A DNA stretch of 64,000 nucleotides from Magicicada septendecula (taxonomy: Eukaryota; Arthropoda; Insecta; Hemiptera; Cicadidae). A model generated the notes under the pieces. It ran no database searches. It worked only from the letters and a program-made list of their open reading frames with translations, and was not told the DNA's origin. Below are positions 11,530 to 23,261 of the stretch, piece after piece. The DNA lies in NCBI GenBank assembly GCA_034769895.1, contig CM068371.1:407943969-408007968 (forward strand), read 5' to 3'. The position numbers were made by a program, and so were the translations under genes. Within the stretch, counting starts at the first letter, position 1. The number at the start of each line of letters is the position of its first letter.

Positions 11530-12862
11530 ACCAAGTGTGAAGGAACACTGAGAAATGGGACTGATTTTAAGTAAAACTGACCAGGCAAACCAATTAATGT
11601 ATATAAATGAGAAGATTAACTTATAAGAAAAAAGGAGTGTATATAACAGGGTCCATTGTATAGTAAAATAAATACCCTATCTCATATTGAAAGATAACAA
11701 AAATAATACCTATGTCATAAGTGAAATCATAACTAAAAGGATAAAAGGGACTTATAACCAGTCTTCTTTAAAAAAGTATTATGAACCGGTGTCAGAAAGT
11801 TAAAGAGAATTTTGAAAGTAAAAATTATCAAAATTCAAAAATAAATGTAAGCACAACTTACAATAAGTATTTGATTGGAACTATTATTATTATAAATGAA
11901 AGGGAATTTAGAAGAAAGATAAGCTAAGTTCAAAACAAAGTAAGGCTAAACTTACGACCAAGTGTGAAACAAAATGTGTAAACACATGTAAATTTGAAAA
12001 TATGTATAATGAAATATCATGAAAATTGAGATATAAAATAATTAAATGTTACACAAATAATGATGACGCTACATAACATCATTAACCAACCCTATCACAA
12101 AAAGGTGATAAATAAAAATTAATGTTTCACAAAAGAAGAGACAAAACAATCAAATAAAAAATAACACTGGCAGATTAACTGAACAATCAATGAAAAAATA
12201 TAAGTGAGCCAGAAGCCAGCTACAAGGTTAATTTTAAATATCAATGAGCATTAAAGTGATGACAAATAGAATCACTACCATATAAAATAAGCTAGTAAAA
12301 CAATGCAAAATGCCTATTAAATATCGCCATAAGCTTAAACAAAGGAATCCAAATAAGTTATTGAAATGAAAAAGTCATGAGATGTAAAAGAGAGAATAAT
12401 TAATCCCAAAAGTGTTTTATTGTATTAATATTATGTGAGTCGGAAATGAACGACTATTATTATAATTATTATGAATATTATTATGTGATGATTTTATGTT
12501 GAGATACGTCCAACAATTATTTATGTTATTGAGCAGATAGGCAAGGCCTCTGAACTCAAAATGTGTATAAATGGATAGCAGAGTAATAGAGCCACACGTG
12601 CCCTCTGGCTAGTACCAATTTATATGAAGGAGAGAGAAGAAAAATTTTAGGGAAATAGAACATAAAAGGGAATAATAAAGAAAGAAAATAATACCAATTA
12701 TCATATTATGAACCATGACTTAATAAAGAATGAATACAGAAGAAGTAGCGATGGACGAATTCCTGAATCATAACAACTTGATAAAATAAACTATATTGAT
12801 GATTTCAGAAAAAATCTAATAATCTTTGTTTCGAAATAATCAATTTTGGTGGCGATGCATTA
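11530..12862 (+). other. Internal non-coding tail of element 1
   Basis: AT-rich and C-poor on the plus strand, with no reading frame longer than about 60 codons and no pol motif. The bases before the 3' LTR (GGTGGCGATGCATTA) do not form a polypurine tract. Confidence 0.7.
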
Positions 12863-15760
12863 TGTAACATGACATAAGGTAGTGAAGATTCAATTGTATT
12901 TAATTATAAAATAAAAAGCTGAAGATAAGAATAAGAGGCAAAAACTTATAAACTTAGAGATCAATAACCCAGTAACCCAATAAATGACAAATGACTATTA
13001 ACCTGACAATGACCTGACACAGTAGATCGGATAAATACCAAAGGAACCAAGAGACAATGAAGAAGCAGCCGAGACCTAAGTGCAATCAAATAATCCCAAA
13101 TAATGACCAGTATATTGTAAATTAAATAATGAACTGATATTTGTAGTATATAAGATGTAACTAGGATAATAAGATTAATGGAAGGTAATAATATCACATA
13201 TATCTTGTTGATAAAAGAATGTACTTATATAATATAAGGTAGGGAGTTAGAAACTAACCATACCCCAAACTAATAGTAATGAGAATAGCCAAAGACAATA
13301 AACAATGCTTTGAGCCAAACAAAAGCAAAATTTAAGTAATAACTAAAAGTGATCAGAGTGATTTGGAAGTAAATTAGTTATTCATGACCATAATCACACA
13401 GTGATATAAAATAATCAGACAAATCGTGTGAATAAACAAGTGAGTAAGTTAAAAATGTGTGTAAAATTAAATAAGTGGTGAAGTGCTAGGTATAGCATAT
13501 AATGGAACAAAGTGAGAATGATAATAATTAAAGAAACCTTCTAATGAAAGGAAAAGTGCAGTGGGGGTGTAGAATAAAATATTATATAAGCAAACTATAA
13601 TAAACAGATAAATAATTTTTGATAAACTGTACATTAGTAAGAGATTAAACTAATTGTGATATTATAAATTTAGGTAATAGGATGTCAGAATTATATAATA
13701 AGGTAAGAATTAAGTTACTAGAATGAGTAGTAAATTAAGAAGGACAGACACTGTATTTAAGTGAAGGGATTAGTAGATAAGACATATCATGTAAGGAACA
13801 GTTTATCAGTAGTATTGTAAGAGTTTTATTATTGTTCAAAACCATAGAATGTAGTAAATTATAGGGTAAGCAAGATAACAGTAGAGAAAAGAAAAGGTAG
13901 TTAAAAGTTATTTCAGGCTAGAACCTGACAAGGAATCTTTCATAATAAGAATTAGAGTTAGGAATACTGATGTTTATTGTTTGTTTTGTTTATAAAATTG
14001 TATTAGAATTACCAGATATGTTATTAAGAAATGTTAGGTGGGAGTAGAATAGAATCTAGGCTCTAGGCCAAACTGTTGAATATAAATTTAGTAATTTTGA
14101 GAACAAATAATAATCCAAAGTTAAGGCAGAATATGCCAAATGGTTAAACCGATTAAGTGAGTATTCCTAGTACCAAAAAATATGTATAACAACTAATTTT
14201 GAATAAAATATATGTAAAATATAAATATGGAAAATAGTAAAAATGTAATTAGCTATTCAAATGTGGGCATGAGGGATATCAAAATGATCATCATGAAAAA
14301 TTAGGAAGAATGGTACTTAGGTATTAACTCTAGCTATAAGTATAAGATAGTAATCTTCATTTGAAGATATTTTGGTAAAATTAGACTAAAAAAGACGTTA
14401 AATCATAACAATGACTTAAGTTAATAACCAATGAAAATTAGCATAATTTATTAGGTAACCATAGCAACAAGAATTTTATTGCCAAAAAAACCGTTAGATT
14501 TTCAGTAATGTTCATTGACCAACGCTAGAGAGTGGATCGAGGAGCTCTCGTATTAAAATTTTTATTAAAGTAAATTCGAACCTAAATTAAACCAGATGGA
14601 GATAACTACCATAGTCCAGGGAATCCTGAACAATATTTCGTTTAATAAAAAAGTAATTAACAAACCATAATTATCTGAAGAAGACGGAACGACACAGTGA
14701 AGAAGAAATATGACAACGGACATCAAATGAAGATCATTGGAACATCTTAATAGAAGAAGACGGACGACAACCGAAAGAATACGAGGCCTGAGTCAGCGAG
14801 GAGAACCATCGAGACGAGGGAAATAAACTTCTGGAGAGTAGAAGAAGACGACAGCCCAGGAGTTATCCATAGAAGAAGACGACATCAGGATCTTCAGCAG
14901 GAAAACCGATGAGTATAAACATTATCCCATAATCGAATTCACAATTTTTTGGTCTGAATTAAGAAATAACTATTTCACTTCACTGATCACTATTCCGAGT
15001 CAAAAATAAATGCTTTATTAAATTCACTATTCAAACTTTAATCAATTAGCAATTATTAAAAGTAAAATATAATAAATAATTGACGAACCTTTTGATAACT
15101 AAATTTGACAAACGAAACCTAACCCAAAATTTCTTTACAAGTTTTCATTGGTAATTACTTAATTGAATATAATGATGTATTAATTTGTTTATGTAATTAG
15201 GATTAAGAATTGTCATAACTTTGTGTGTGTTAGCCGTAAGTATATATTTCTGTAGCCGAAAGGACTTTTTAACACCCCTGAGAAAAATAATATGTAACTG
15301 TAAACTAACGCTAAAGACTTGTATACAAACACTGAACTGAGCAAGTACCAACCGAACAAGTGTAATAGCCGGTGCAGAAAACGAATTTGATGTACTATAA
15401 AGTAATTGAAATATTCTAAAAGGTTAATAAATGTTCTCAATCTGCAATTCTGTATGTTTGATTCAGTTAACTTATAATAACAACTAAGAATTATTGAAGT
15501 GAAGGCGTTAAAGCAAGACGCTAGCCGAGTCAACACTGCAGAAAGCCGTGCGCCAATCAGGTGGCGAGGCGGCAACATTTGAACGCAGCAGAGCGAAATA
15601 CGGTTTACCCGTAAATGATAAGAGAAGTTACATTTTGACACGATTAACACTAAATAACATTAATAACAAATTTTTACAACCCCACAAACACAGCTACTTT
15701 ACAAAGTGGCTTCCATCGCGGGGCTTGAACAATAGTGGGCCACACAAACAGATCATTACA
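12863..15760 (+). repeat. 3' LTR of element 1 (2898 bp)
   Basis: Near-identical to 4838-7711. It carries an extra 24-bp segment near 14634-14657. It ends GATCATTACA and is followed by the ATAT TSD. Confidence 0.93.
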
Positions 15761-15764
15761 ATAT

Positions 15765-17220
15765 GTATTTCCAGATGTTTTTTAAAATGCCGTATTTTTG
15801 GCCTTATGAATCCTATCCTTAACATTCAGGTTATTACCCTCAGTTTTTTTTTTTGTGGCAGAACCAAGTTTAACAAACTTTATGATAATCTCAATGGATT
15901 GATTATTTATGGTTCAGCATTTTGAGTTTTTTTTAGGTGAAGCTGTTTGGTTTGAATTTATTTGTAGAACCAGTTTCTGGATTTCCTATTGCAAATGTTC
16001 TGCCTTTTCTCCATTTCTACATGGTGTGAGGCAGCAAACATGTGTGGCCTGAATCTTCTAATTGCTTGAATAAACGTAATCTTATTCTCTTGGAGTGTCA
16101 GTTGCCTGCATAGTATGTAGTGAAAGTGCTATATGGAATGGGAAGAGGGAGAGGGACACTTGCTTGTTTAGCCCTATTACTTATTGATATCTTGGTACCT
16201 TCTCTCTCGTGCTATACTATCCTATAGCCAGACTTTTTGTAAAGACCTCTGATTATTCTAACTATTTTGTCTACAATGCCTTTCTCTCTAAGGACTTTCT
16301 AGATTGCTATTTGGTTTAGAGTATCAAAAGCACACTGGAAGTCTATGATGTTAGATGAAATGATGAATTCAGTTCATTTGAGTTTCCTGTTATGATGGGT
16401 AGAATGTTAATTTGGTGTATGCAGAACTAGTTTTTCTGAATCCTGCCCACTCACAACTTATTAGTTCTAATTCTGTGATTAAATATGAGTATTATTATCC
16501 ACATTTTACAAGTTGTATTTAACATACTCCTCAGCAGTTTTGGCTATTGCTTAAATCACTTTCCTAAGGTTTTTTTTATTATGAGTCTTTTTTCATTCAC
16601 ACAGGTTGGTTTATGGTTTAATAACCGAGTATGGGACTTTAGCTGTGTAGTTTGAGGACATAGGATGAAGAACACGTGTTGAATATTGTTCAGTCCAGCA
16701 GCTTTACCTGAGTATGGTACTTTATGGCTATAGTTCCATTGCAACCGAGGGATACTAGTAAGTATTTTCAGGTTCACTGAGCTGGTGGTTCTGTTATAAG
16801 GCTTAGATTTTGACTCACATTTTCCCTGCACCTCTCTATCTACTCTTCAGGTGTTGTTAAAATTTTGCCAGTTTTTATTATTTTTTAAAATTGATTGTCA
16901 GAAGTTGTTTTGGTTAGCAAGCTGCCTTGTTGCTTGGTAGACAGCATGTAAATCATTACGCTTTGCAACAGTTTCAGCTTCTGGTACTAGGTTGTCCGTC
17001 TGCTTTCTTTTGTCCTTTCTACTCTTTACACTAGCGTTGGTTTCCTTGAATTCTCTTTGCAAGTGAGACAACCGACTTCCTCTTTATTCTTGTCCTTCCA
17101 GAATTAGCAACCAGTGTCAGTCGATAAGCATTCTTTTTATGGTATTTATAGATACCTAGAACCTTCTCATCTGAGTGTGTAAGGGCATTTTGAATGCAGT
17201 CCCAGTTATAACTCTAAAAA
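15765..17220 (-). pseudogene. Antisense decayed LINE reverse transcriptase
   Basis: On the minus strand around 16380-16200 a broken frame reads DFQCAFDTLNQ followed by KVLREKGIVDKIVRIIRGLY. This matches the RT palm region of insect non-LTR elements (typically DF.KAFDS...KVL...GIP.K...I). Frames before and after carry several stops and shifts. The lower-coordinate flank would hold the C-terminal region and appears to continue at 4438-4837 across LTR element 1. Endonuclease motifs were not identified. Confidence 0.6.
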
Positions 17221-17667
17221 CTAAGTGTACAATAAAAAAGTTGTAAGACCAACATTCTCAGATATATCTGTTATCAAGTATATTTGTATATTATAATATT
17301 TTTGAAGATAAGTATATATTTTCAAGTATAATGTTTTGAAGACATGTATCTTCAAATAGTTTATTAGGACTGGTCAGTAAACATAAGAACAGTGTTGGAA
17401 GAAAAACTGTTTGCATTTATAAGAAAGCACATTTCTCAAAACAAAAAAATTAGATTGTTTTGATGAATATGTTGTTATGTTTGTTACTTCATGAATTATG
17501 CGAGGAAATACCAATATTGCAAAGAATACAAAGTCCTGAGGGAGCAAACTAATTATAATAGCGATCTGTTGAATTTGAGGGAGGCCCTGAATAAGTAGTG
17601 CTTCACTGTAAGAATGCACCAAAAAATTGGAATGCTCAAATGGCAATCCAGTACCAAAACGTTTAGT
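17221..17667. other. Non-coding AT-rich stretch
   Basis: No gene or repeat boundary recognised; it contains short TATTTTCAAGTAT-like repeats at 17270-17360. Confidence 0.5.
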
Positions 17668-18532
17668 TAAATAATCAGTGGCGGCTCATACAGGGAGGGC
17701 AAAAGGGCACAGCCCTCCCACTAAATTTGCAAATTAAACTTCTCAATAATATAACTATAATGTGTAGTATCCTTATGTGAAAGATATTTTTGGGGTGACT
17801 AATAACGATCACCCGATGTTTTCGGCATGGTCCCGCAGCCGGACGCTTTCGCTGTCACCCTCCCTGCATAGGCAGGTCTTGTGGGGAGCGGGGAAAGAGG
17901 AAGTGTACACATGTCTGTGCTTTTAAATCATCAGGAGCCATTGTAGGAGGGGCTCTGCCCGGAGAACCGGAACGTTGTTCAAAACTTCTCTGTTGCTGTT
18001 TAAGAGCGTATATTTTCTCTTGTGTTTTATATAGTTTTGATCGTGTTCTTGTTGTATTTTTTGTGTAAACGTAATGTTCTAATAATTAATTCTTTATTAG
18101 GCAGTGTATTCTGTGTAAGATAGTGTTTTTGTTGAACCTTGTGTAGGCTACATAAATGTGTAATTTATTCTGTGTAGGCCTGAGCCTGTGTGTTCTGTGC
18201 GTATTTGTTAGAAACAAATAGGGTAGGGAACAAATATATTTTATTTAGCAATGCATGCATTTAATAATATAATTTATTAAGTATTTAAGTTTAGGAACGT
18301 GAACTGCTTAGGGTTATAAATAATTTCAGTTTCAAACACTGTTTAAATATTGGTAGTTTGCAAGGTAGGTTTTTGATATTAACTTTTAGTAGTAAAGCAA
18401 AAGGTTCAATTTTACAATTATTTCATGATAATAGCAATAATTTAGATTCTACTGGTGACTTTTGTTACATATGGGTCCAAAAAAATTTTGCCCCCCCAGT
18501 CAAAAACATTACCAGCCGCCACTGTAAATAAT
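17668..18532. mobile_element. Non-autonomous hAT element (MITE) with TSD TAAATAAT
   Basis: The element is 17676-18524 (849 bp). It begins CAGTGGCGGCT and ends AGCCGCCACTG, a perfect 11-bp inverted terminal repeat. It is flanked by identical 8-bp duplications TAAATAAT at 17668-17675 and 18525-18532. CAGNG ends plus an 8-bp TSD are diagnostic of hAT. No transposase frame is present; the interior includes a GC-richer patch around 17800-17960. Confidence 0.92.
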
Positions 18533-19801
18533 TAAGAAAAAAGGGCAGAATCAAAAGAAATTATGACTCATAGCGTGCATGGATGTATCTTATTTCTGTA
18601 CTTCAAATTTTGTCACAAAACATGAACTGAGATTGAAACTAGCAGTTTTAATTACGTTTTAATTACCCATTATTAAAGGCCAAGGACAATGGGTATTCAT
18701 CCTAGTGGTGAAAATGATTTTGTATCAGGTTTGTAAGTGCATTAAAATAAGTTCAGATTAGGGAATACACAAGGTCACATTCCCACAGTAACACGAACAG
18801 TAGTACTGTAAGATTTGATTAGGTAAATTTAGTCTTTGGAACAGTTTGTATTATGTGTTTTTTTAGACAATTGTGTTCTATAAAGATCATGTGTATCATA
18901 AAGATTTGTTTATATGTAATTTGTGTCAGACATATTTTATTGATTTCATAGGATATTTAGTTCAGTACCATAAATTTCTTTGAGGCAGAAATTGGCAGTT
19001 TGGCCAAAATAAAATTGAAGTTGTTAACAAAATAAAGGTATTAAATTATGTTAGTAGTAGCAGATAAAAGTTAATTTGTACTTAACAAGTAAAGCAAATA
19101 AGGATCAGTAGTAATGTGTGGATGACTACTGTGTGGACTATTTTTTTTTTTTCGTGTGAGCCACTATGAACTACATTTGGTTCAACTGGTTCCTCCCTTC
19201 TTCTCCTCCCTCTTCCTCCTCTTCCATATTTCCTTCATTCAGTTTTTTTTTTTTTTTGGTTTATAGTTTATTGTCATGTCACTATCATGATTGGAGCTCT
19301 CAGTTTTTGTCTGAGTCTTCTTCCCCCTTCAGGCGTGTGGCCAGTTGTGCCCCGTAGTTGTGGTACAGCTCATGTTACATCATCGCCAGAGAGAACTCAG
19401 CCATCCAGTAACCACGTGTGGTGGCGAGCTGCATGGTGGAAAGGGAGTTTTGAGTTTGTGTGCGCATATGTAGTGTACAGTGTAAGTGTGCCTTTGTTAC
19501 TTGTCTAGCCAGACAGGCTTACAGGCATACCAGACAAGACCATTGTTTTATTGTGCGCAGCAATATGGGTCGGCTAGCTGACTGAGTCATGATCTTGACT
19601 CGATCCCATGACAATAGTACAGCTGTTGTGATTGTGAGTCACAAATGAAACCACTGTTTGATCTGTACCCACCTCAGTTTTTGTGGTAATTGAAATAATA
19701 AATGTGAATTTCTGAGTATGTTTTGTAAAAAGCACACTATTATAGATCTTTTTAATAATAAAAATTATTGAGCTTCATTTCTGTTATTTTGTATTTTTCA
19801 G
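18533..19801 (+). other. Non-coding stretch leading to lipase exon
   Basis: Probably intron of the lipase gene. It holds a pyrimidine-rich tract (19190-19255) and a GC-richer patch (19310-19450) that could be a SINE fragment, although I cannot name it. Open frames here are low-complexity Ser/Pro/Phe-rich and judged non-coding. Confidence 0.5.
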
Positions 19802-20029
19802 ATGAGAATGGGGAGTATTTTGTTAGACTGAAAAACTTGGTGGAAGAAACGTATGCCATGAACAACAACACTAAAGTAATTTTAATTGCACACAGTATGG
19901 GAGGCCCAATGTGTCTCCATTTTCTGCAAGAACAGAGTCAGTCATGGAAGGATAAACACATTCAGTCTTTGATAACTTTGTCTGGAGCATGGGCAGGTTC
20001 TGTGAAGGCCGTCAAAGTGTTTGCTGTTG
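19802..20029 (+). CDS. PLA2G15-like: Group XV phospholipase A2 / LCAT-like acyltransferase, internal exon with nucleophile
   Basis: A 228-bp exon between a TTTTTCAG acceptor (ends 19801) and a GTAATT donor (from 20030), entered one base into a codon and left with one base over. It encodes NGEYFVRLKNLVEETY, then ILIAHSMGGPMCLHFL and ITLSGAWAGSVKAVKVFAVG. In this family the enzyme is a lysosomal, acid-active phospholipase and transacylase that handles phospholipids and ceramide. The Ser in AHSMGG is the nucleophilic elbow of the alpha/beta hydrolase catalytic triad. The GAW/AG segment shortly after is also typical of LCAT-like enzymes. The Asp and His of the triad would be in later exons, which are not seen. 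An insect ortholog is the likeliest reading. Confidence 0.88.
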
Positions 20030-20541
20030 GTAATTATTAATATTATTACTTCATTTTGTTGGCATACGGTTTATTCACATCAATATCTATAACTTTATAT
20101 CTGAACTTCCCTTGCATGTTATGTTGAGTAACATCTATATACTAAAGTTGTTTGTACTTTTCTTTTTTTTTTTATTAAGACATCATCAGAAATAAATATT
20201 ATATTTTATCTTCTAAAAGGGCTCAGAAGCTACTTGTTTAGTAAAACGCTGTTTTTGTGCTAATAAAATATTTAGTATTTTTGGCTGCATCTGCATGATA
20301 TTTGATTTTTTCTGTTTATCTATAAATTTAAGGAAATCCAAGTACACAAATTTATAATTGGAATTAAATTTTACAGTTTAACCCATTTGGTGGCAGAGGC
20401 TGATCATAACCCATGGTTTCTGTTACAAGTGCCATGTCCATTTCATTGGGTGCCAAGTTTGTATGTGTTTTAATTCACTGTTGCTTATGTACCATTGTAA
20501 ACAGGAACTATGTTTTTAATGCCACAAAAATTGTAATCTTT
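20030..20541 (+). other. Lipase intron, 5' part
   Basis: Begins with the GTAATT donor; AT-rich, with no gene seen. The intron runs to 25629 and is filled with transposon remnants listed separately. Confidence 0.7.
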
Positions 20542-21682
20542 CAGGGGTGAACCTAGGATATCATTTGGGGGGGGGGGATTTTTTTCAACCACATCGGTTT
20601 CTTAGAGAAATGTTTTTCTCATGTTATAATGGATATCGTACCAACAAATTAAAACTAATGGTCTGGTACTAATTTCATTAAAATCAATTAAAAACGTACA
20701 TTAGATAGGCTTCCAGTTTGTCTTTGATGCCTACTAATACCTTTCTGTGGAATATAAATACTTTAAAGAGAACATTAAAATTAAAAAGTGAGGGTTAACA
20801 GCATGTATATAAATGCTGTGGATATAAATCCATATAACAGGGTTGTAGATATACGTTTTACAGCATGTAAAATAATGTTAAGTAGTTTTGTTAAAAAATA
20901 TGATGATTGTCAGCCTTTTTCAAAAGGAAAAATAGAAAAAGAAATAAAGGTAAAAATACTGAAGAAATAAATATAAGTATATACTTTGTTAAATAAGTGT
21001 TCTTGATAAGAGTAATAAATTTAAATAAGAATAAATTTATCCTTCTTGATATTTAAAAAAAAATATGTGGATTATATATGTTTCATTATACGTTTATTGC
21101 ATGTTTCATTAAAAAAACGAAATATTCAAGTAAATCTGGTCAAATAAGGCACATTAATTACGCAAGTACATAGGATATCACTGAAACTGTTTGACTCCTA
21201 ACACCACCTGACTTCAAAAATTGTCGTATGCGCCATGGCCTGTATTTTTTGTAGGCTTCGGTTTACAGCCAACTAACGGGTAAAAGCAAACAATTCCTTC
21301 TTTGCAGAATTAAATCAGCTGATATGGCTCAAGCATAGTGTAAAGCACGTCGTCACATGAATCATATGTTTCAAGTTGGTTGTAACCAGCAAAAAACCGT
21401 GACTTCCTATTCTCTTTCAAGTCGACTTCTTTCAATTTTTCACCATTTCTTTCAACATCTGTCATATTTATTATTGAGATTAAGGCCTAATATCATAGAT
21501 TATTTAAACTTGTCATTGACCTAAATAGTAATTTTTTAGAATTGATAATCTTGGAAGTCAATTAATTACATTTTAAAAAACACACAACCAGTTTAAAAAT
21601 TTTTGGTCCAATATTCTTTTAATTTTTTCAGATTTTTGGGGAGGGGGATATATCCTCCATATCCCCCCTAGGTTTGCCCTTG
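20542..21682. mobile_element. Decayed non-autonomous hAT-like element
   Basis: Left end CAGGGGTGAACCTAGG and right end (reverse complement) CAAGGGCAAACCTAGG match imperfectly, and G-rich tracts follow both ends. Flanks TAATCTTT and ACTTCTTT share only the last five of eight bases, so the duplication is decayed or the border is uncertain. No transposase frame. It sits in the lipase intron. Confidence 0.55.
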
Positions 21683-22214
21683 ACTTCTTTGTCCTAGAGG
21701 TATTGGTTAAACACATGATTGAATAGGCATTGTGTACATTTTTTAGAGTTCTTTGTCAAAGTGTGCTGTAATGTTTTGTTAAAAATATTTTAGTGATGTT
21801 TATTTAAAAACAGTAAAGTTTATCTTTAAGAAGAATAAATAGAACTGTTATCAATTGTAATGACAGTTATAGTGATTTAGTGAAAATGCCAAACTTTTAA
21901 ACATTAATCCTGACATTTATAACCTATAAATAGTAGTACTGATGTTTACAAAAAAAAATAAAAATAAATAAATAAAAAAGTAAAAATAAAAAAGCCATAA
22001 AAATAAAAAAATGAATTTATGGCTAATATTTTGTGAAAACTATAAGTAGGTCTGTGAAGATAATCATTTTAAACTAAATGTTAATCAATATCAAAATCAG
22101 TGGTTTTATTCAGACATTTTCTGTGAAAGGGAGACATTTTATTTTATTGTAAAATATGTTATTGTGAAATATTGTTATAAATTTCAAAAAAAAAAAAAAC
22201 AGTGGAAATAACTT
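21683..22214. other. Intron sequence with A/T-rich simple repeats
   Basis: No gene. An AAATAAATAAA-type low-complexity tract lies at about 21950-22012, and a poly(A) stretch near 22187-22200 sits just before the PLE remnant. Confidence 0.6.
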
Positions 22215-22930
22215 TGGCCATGGCCGAGGTGTGCAGGAAGCCAACGATACCTCCACAAGCTGTTCAGTCACCGTCTGAGACAGAAGAGGGCAGTATTGAA
22301 GACCTTGGTTGACCAGATATGTGAGAAGAGGATATATGACCTTGGTTGGGAGAAGAGGATATTTGAGCCTCGGTATCTCGACGAGGAGCTGCAGCATCTT
22401 GAACAAGTGTTGCAGTTGAATGGTTACTCTGTCAGAGAGATGAGGCATGCAGTCTGGCCGAGAAGGTCTGCCAGGCCAGCGGAGTTGGTGTTGTAGGAGA
22501 CTAGGAGACTGTTGGCTTCACAGTCTTACCCTGTGTTCATGGGGTGATGGACCACATTAGCAGGCTGCTGAGTTGGCAGGGTGTGAGGAAGCATCTTCAA
22601 GTTTTTTTGAGTTATTTGAGGCTTGTCCAGAGTGGCAAGTCTCGGATGTTTTGGGGATAAGCGGACAAGCCCCCTTCAGCTGGTTGGTTTTTGTTTGTTT
22701 TTGCAGGCTGGGTGTTGAGAGAGTGGAGGCACCAGAAAAGAAAATGGAGTGCTAATGTGGCTCTGTGTTATGTAGTGTGGATAGCTTTATGGAGAAGGGG
22801 AGAGGCAGGTAGCATTGTAATAGTGTCAAGGATTCGGTGGAGGACTAATTAAGTGTGCTGTGTGGTAGGCGGGTGGTGAAGGGTGGGTCATTTAAGACCT
22901 GAAGATGGTGGAGACACCGAAAGGCCTTGT
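22215..22930 (+). pseudogene. Penelope-like element remnant (region between RT and GIY-YIG)
   Basis: The plus-strand frame at 22296-22496 contains DEELQHLEQVLQLNGYSVREMRHAV, matching the conserved E.HL...L..NGY segment after the PLE RT. Further frames to about 22700 look like the following linker (YPVFMG, RLLSWQGVRKHLQVF), with stops and shifts. The GIY-YIG core itself is not recognisable. A hammerhead-like core follows at 22899-22922. It lies in the lipase intron in the sense direction. It belongs to a different PLE family from the fragments at 71-775 and 54195-54595. Confidence 0.6.
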
Positions 22931-22940
22931 CAAGAACGAA
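22891..22940 (+). ncRNA. Hammerhead-like core next to PLE remnant
   Basis: CTGAAGA (22899-22905), then a perfect GGTG-GAGA-CACC stem-loop (22907-22918), then GAAA (22919-22922). This is the order of a hammerhead ribozyme core with stem II. A GTC occurs at about 22929-22931. Stem I is not convincing, so the motif may be inactive. Confidence 0.4.
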
Positions 22941-23261
22941 GTATTTAGCAATGTGCCAATAAGTAGTGACAAAGTTGGGGTTATTGTTTAATTGGGAGCA
23001 GTGTTGATCGCCAGTGTTTGAAGGAATATGTCTGTTTCGGATTCTGTTTCTATTTCTGGGTGGTGGTTCATCGCAAGAGCCAGTATGTGGTTTATTAGGA
23101 AAGAGGGTCTGAAGGTGTTTGTAGTGGTTCTGGTGATGGAAGTGGTGATGGGTTGTAAGGAGGATCGGGTTTTGGCAATTATGACGTATTTTCAGTGTAA
23201 TTTTTGAAGAAAGGAATCTACGTCTGGGAAGTACTTGAATCAAAGAAGAGAAAGCCTCCTA

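Larger units (their letters stand above)
4834..15764 (+). mobile_element. LTR retrotransposon 1 (long LTRs, no pol), with 4-bp TSD ATAT
   Basis: Two near-identical LTRs of 2874 and 2898 bp both begin TGTAACATG and end ATTACA. They are flanked by ATAT at 4834-4837 and 15761-15764. A tRNA-Lys-type primer site follows the 5' LTR. The internal 5.15 kb has a lysine/glutamate-rich gag-like frame split by a hAT transposon. No protease, RT, RNase H or integrase motif was seen, so it is probably non-autonomous and mobilised by a relative. No purine tract is evident before the 3' LTR; the sequence there reads GGTGGCGATGCATTA. The 4-bp TSD fits the Ty3/Gypsy group. Confidence 0.9.

Noticed and set aside
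19166-19508. Possible secreted peptide or first exon of the lipase gene
   Set aside because: Translation is poly-Ser/Phe/Pro from a pyrimidine tract and does not resemble the lipase N-terminus; no splice site in the right phase was evident.
22845-23243. 132-codon minus frame rich in His/Asn/Pro
   Set aside because: It is antisense to the PLE remnant tail and its ribozyme-like core; composition only.
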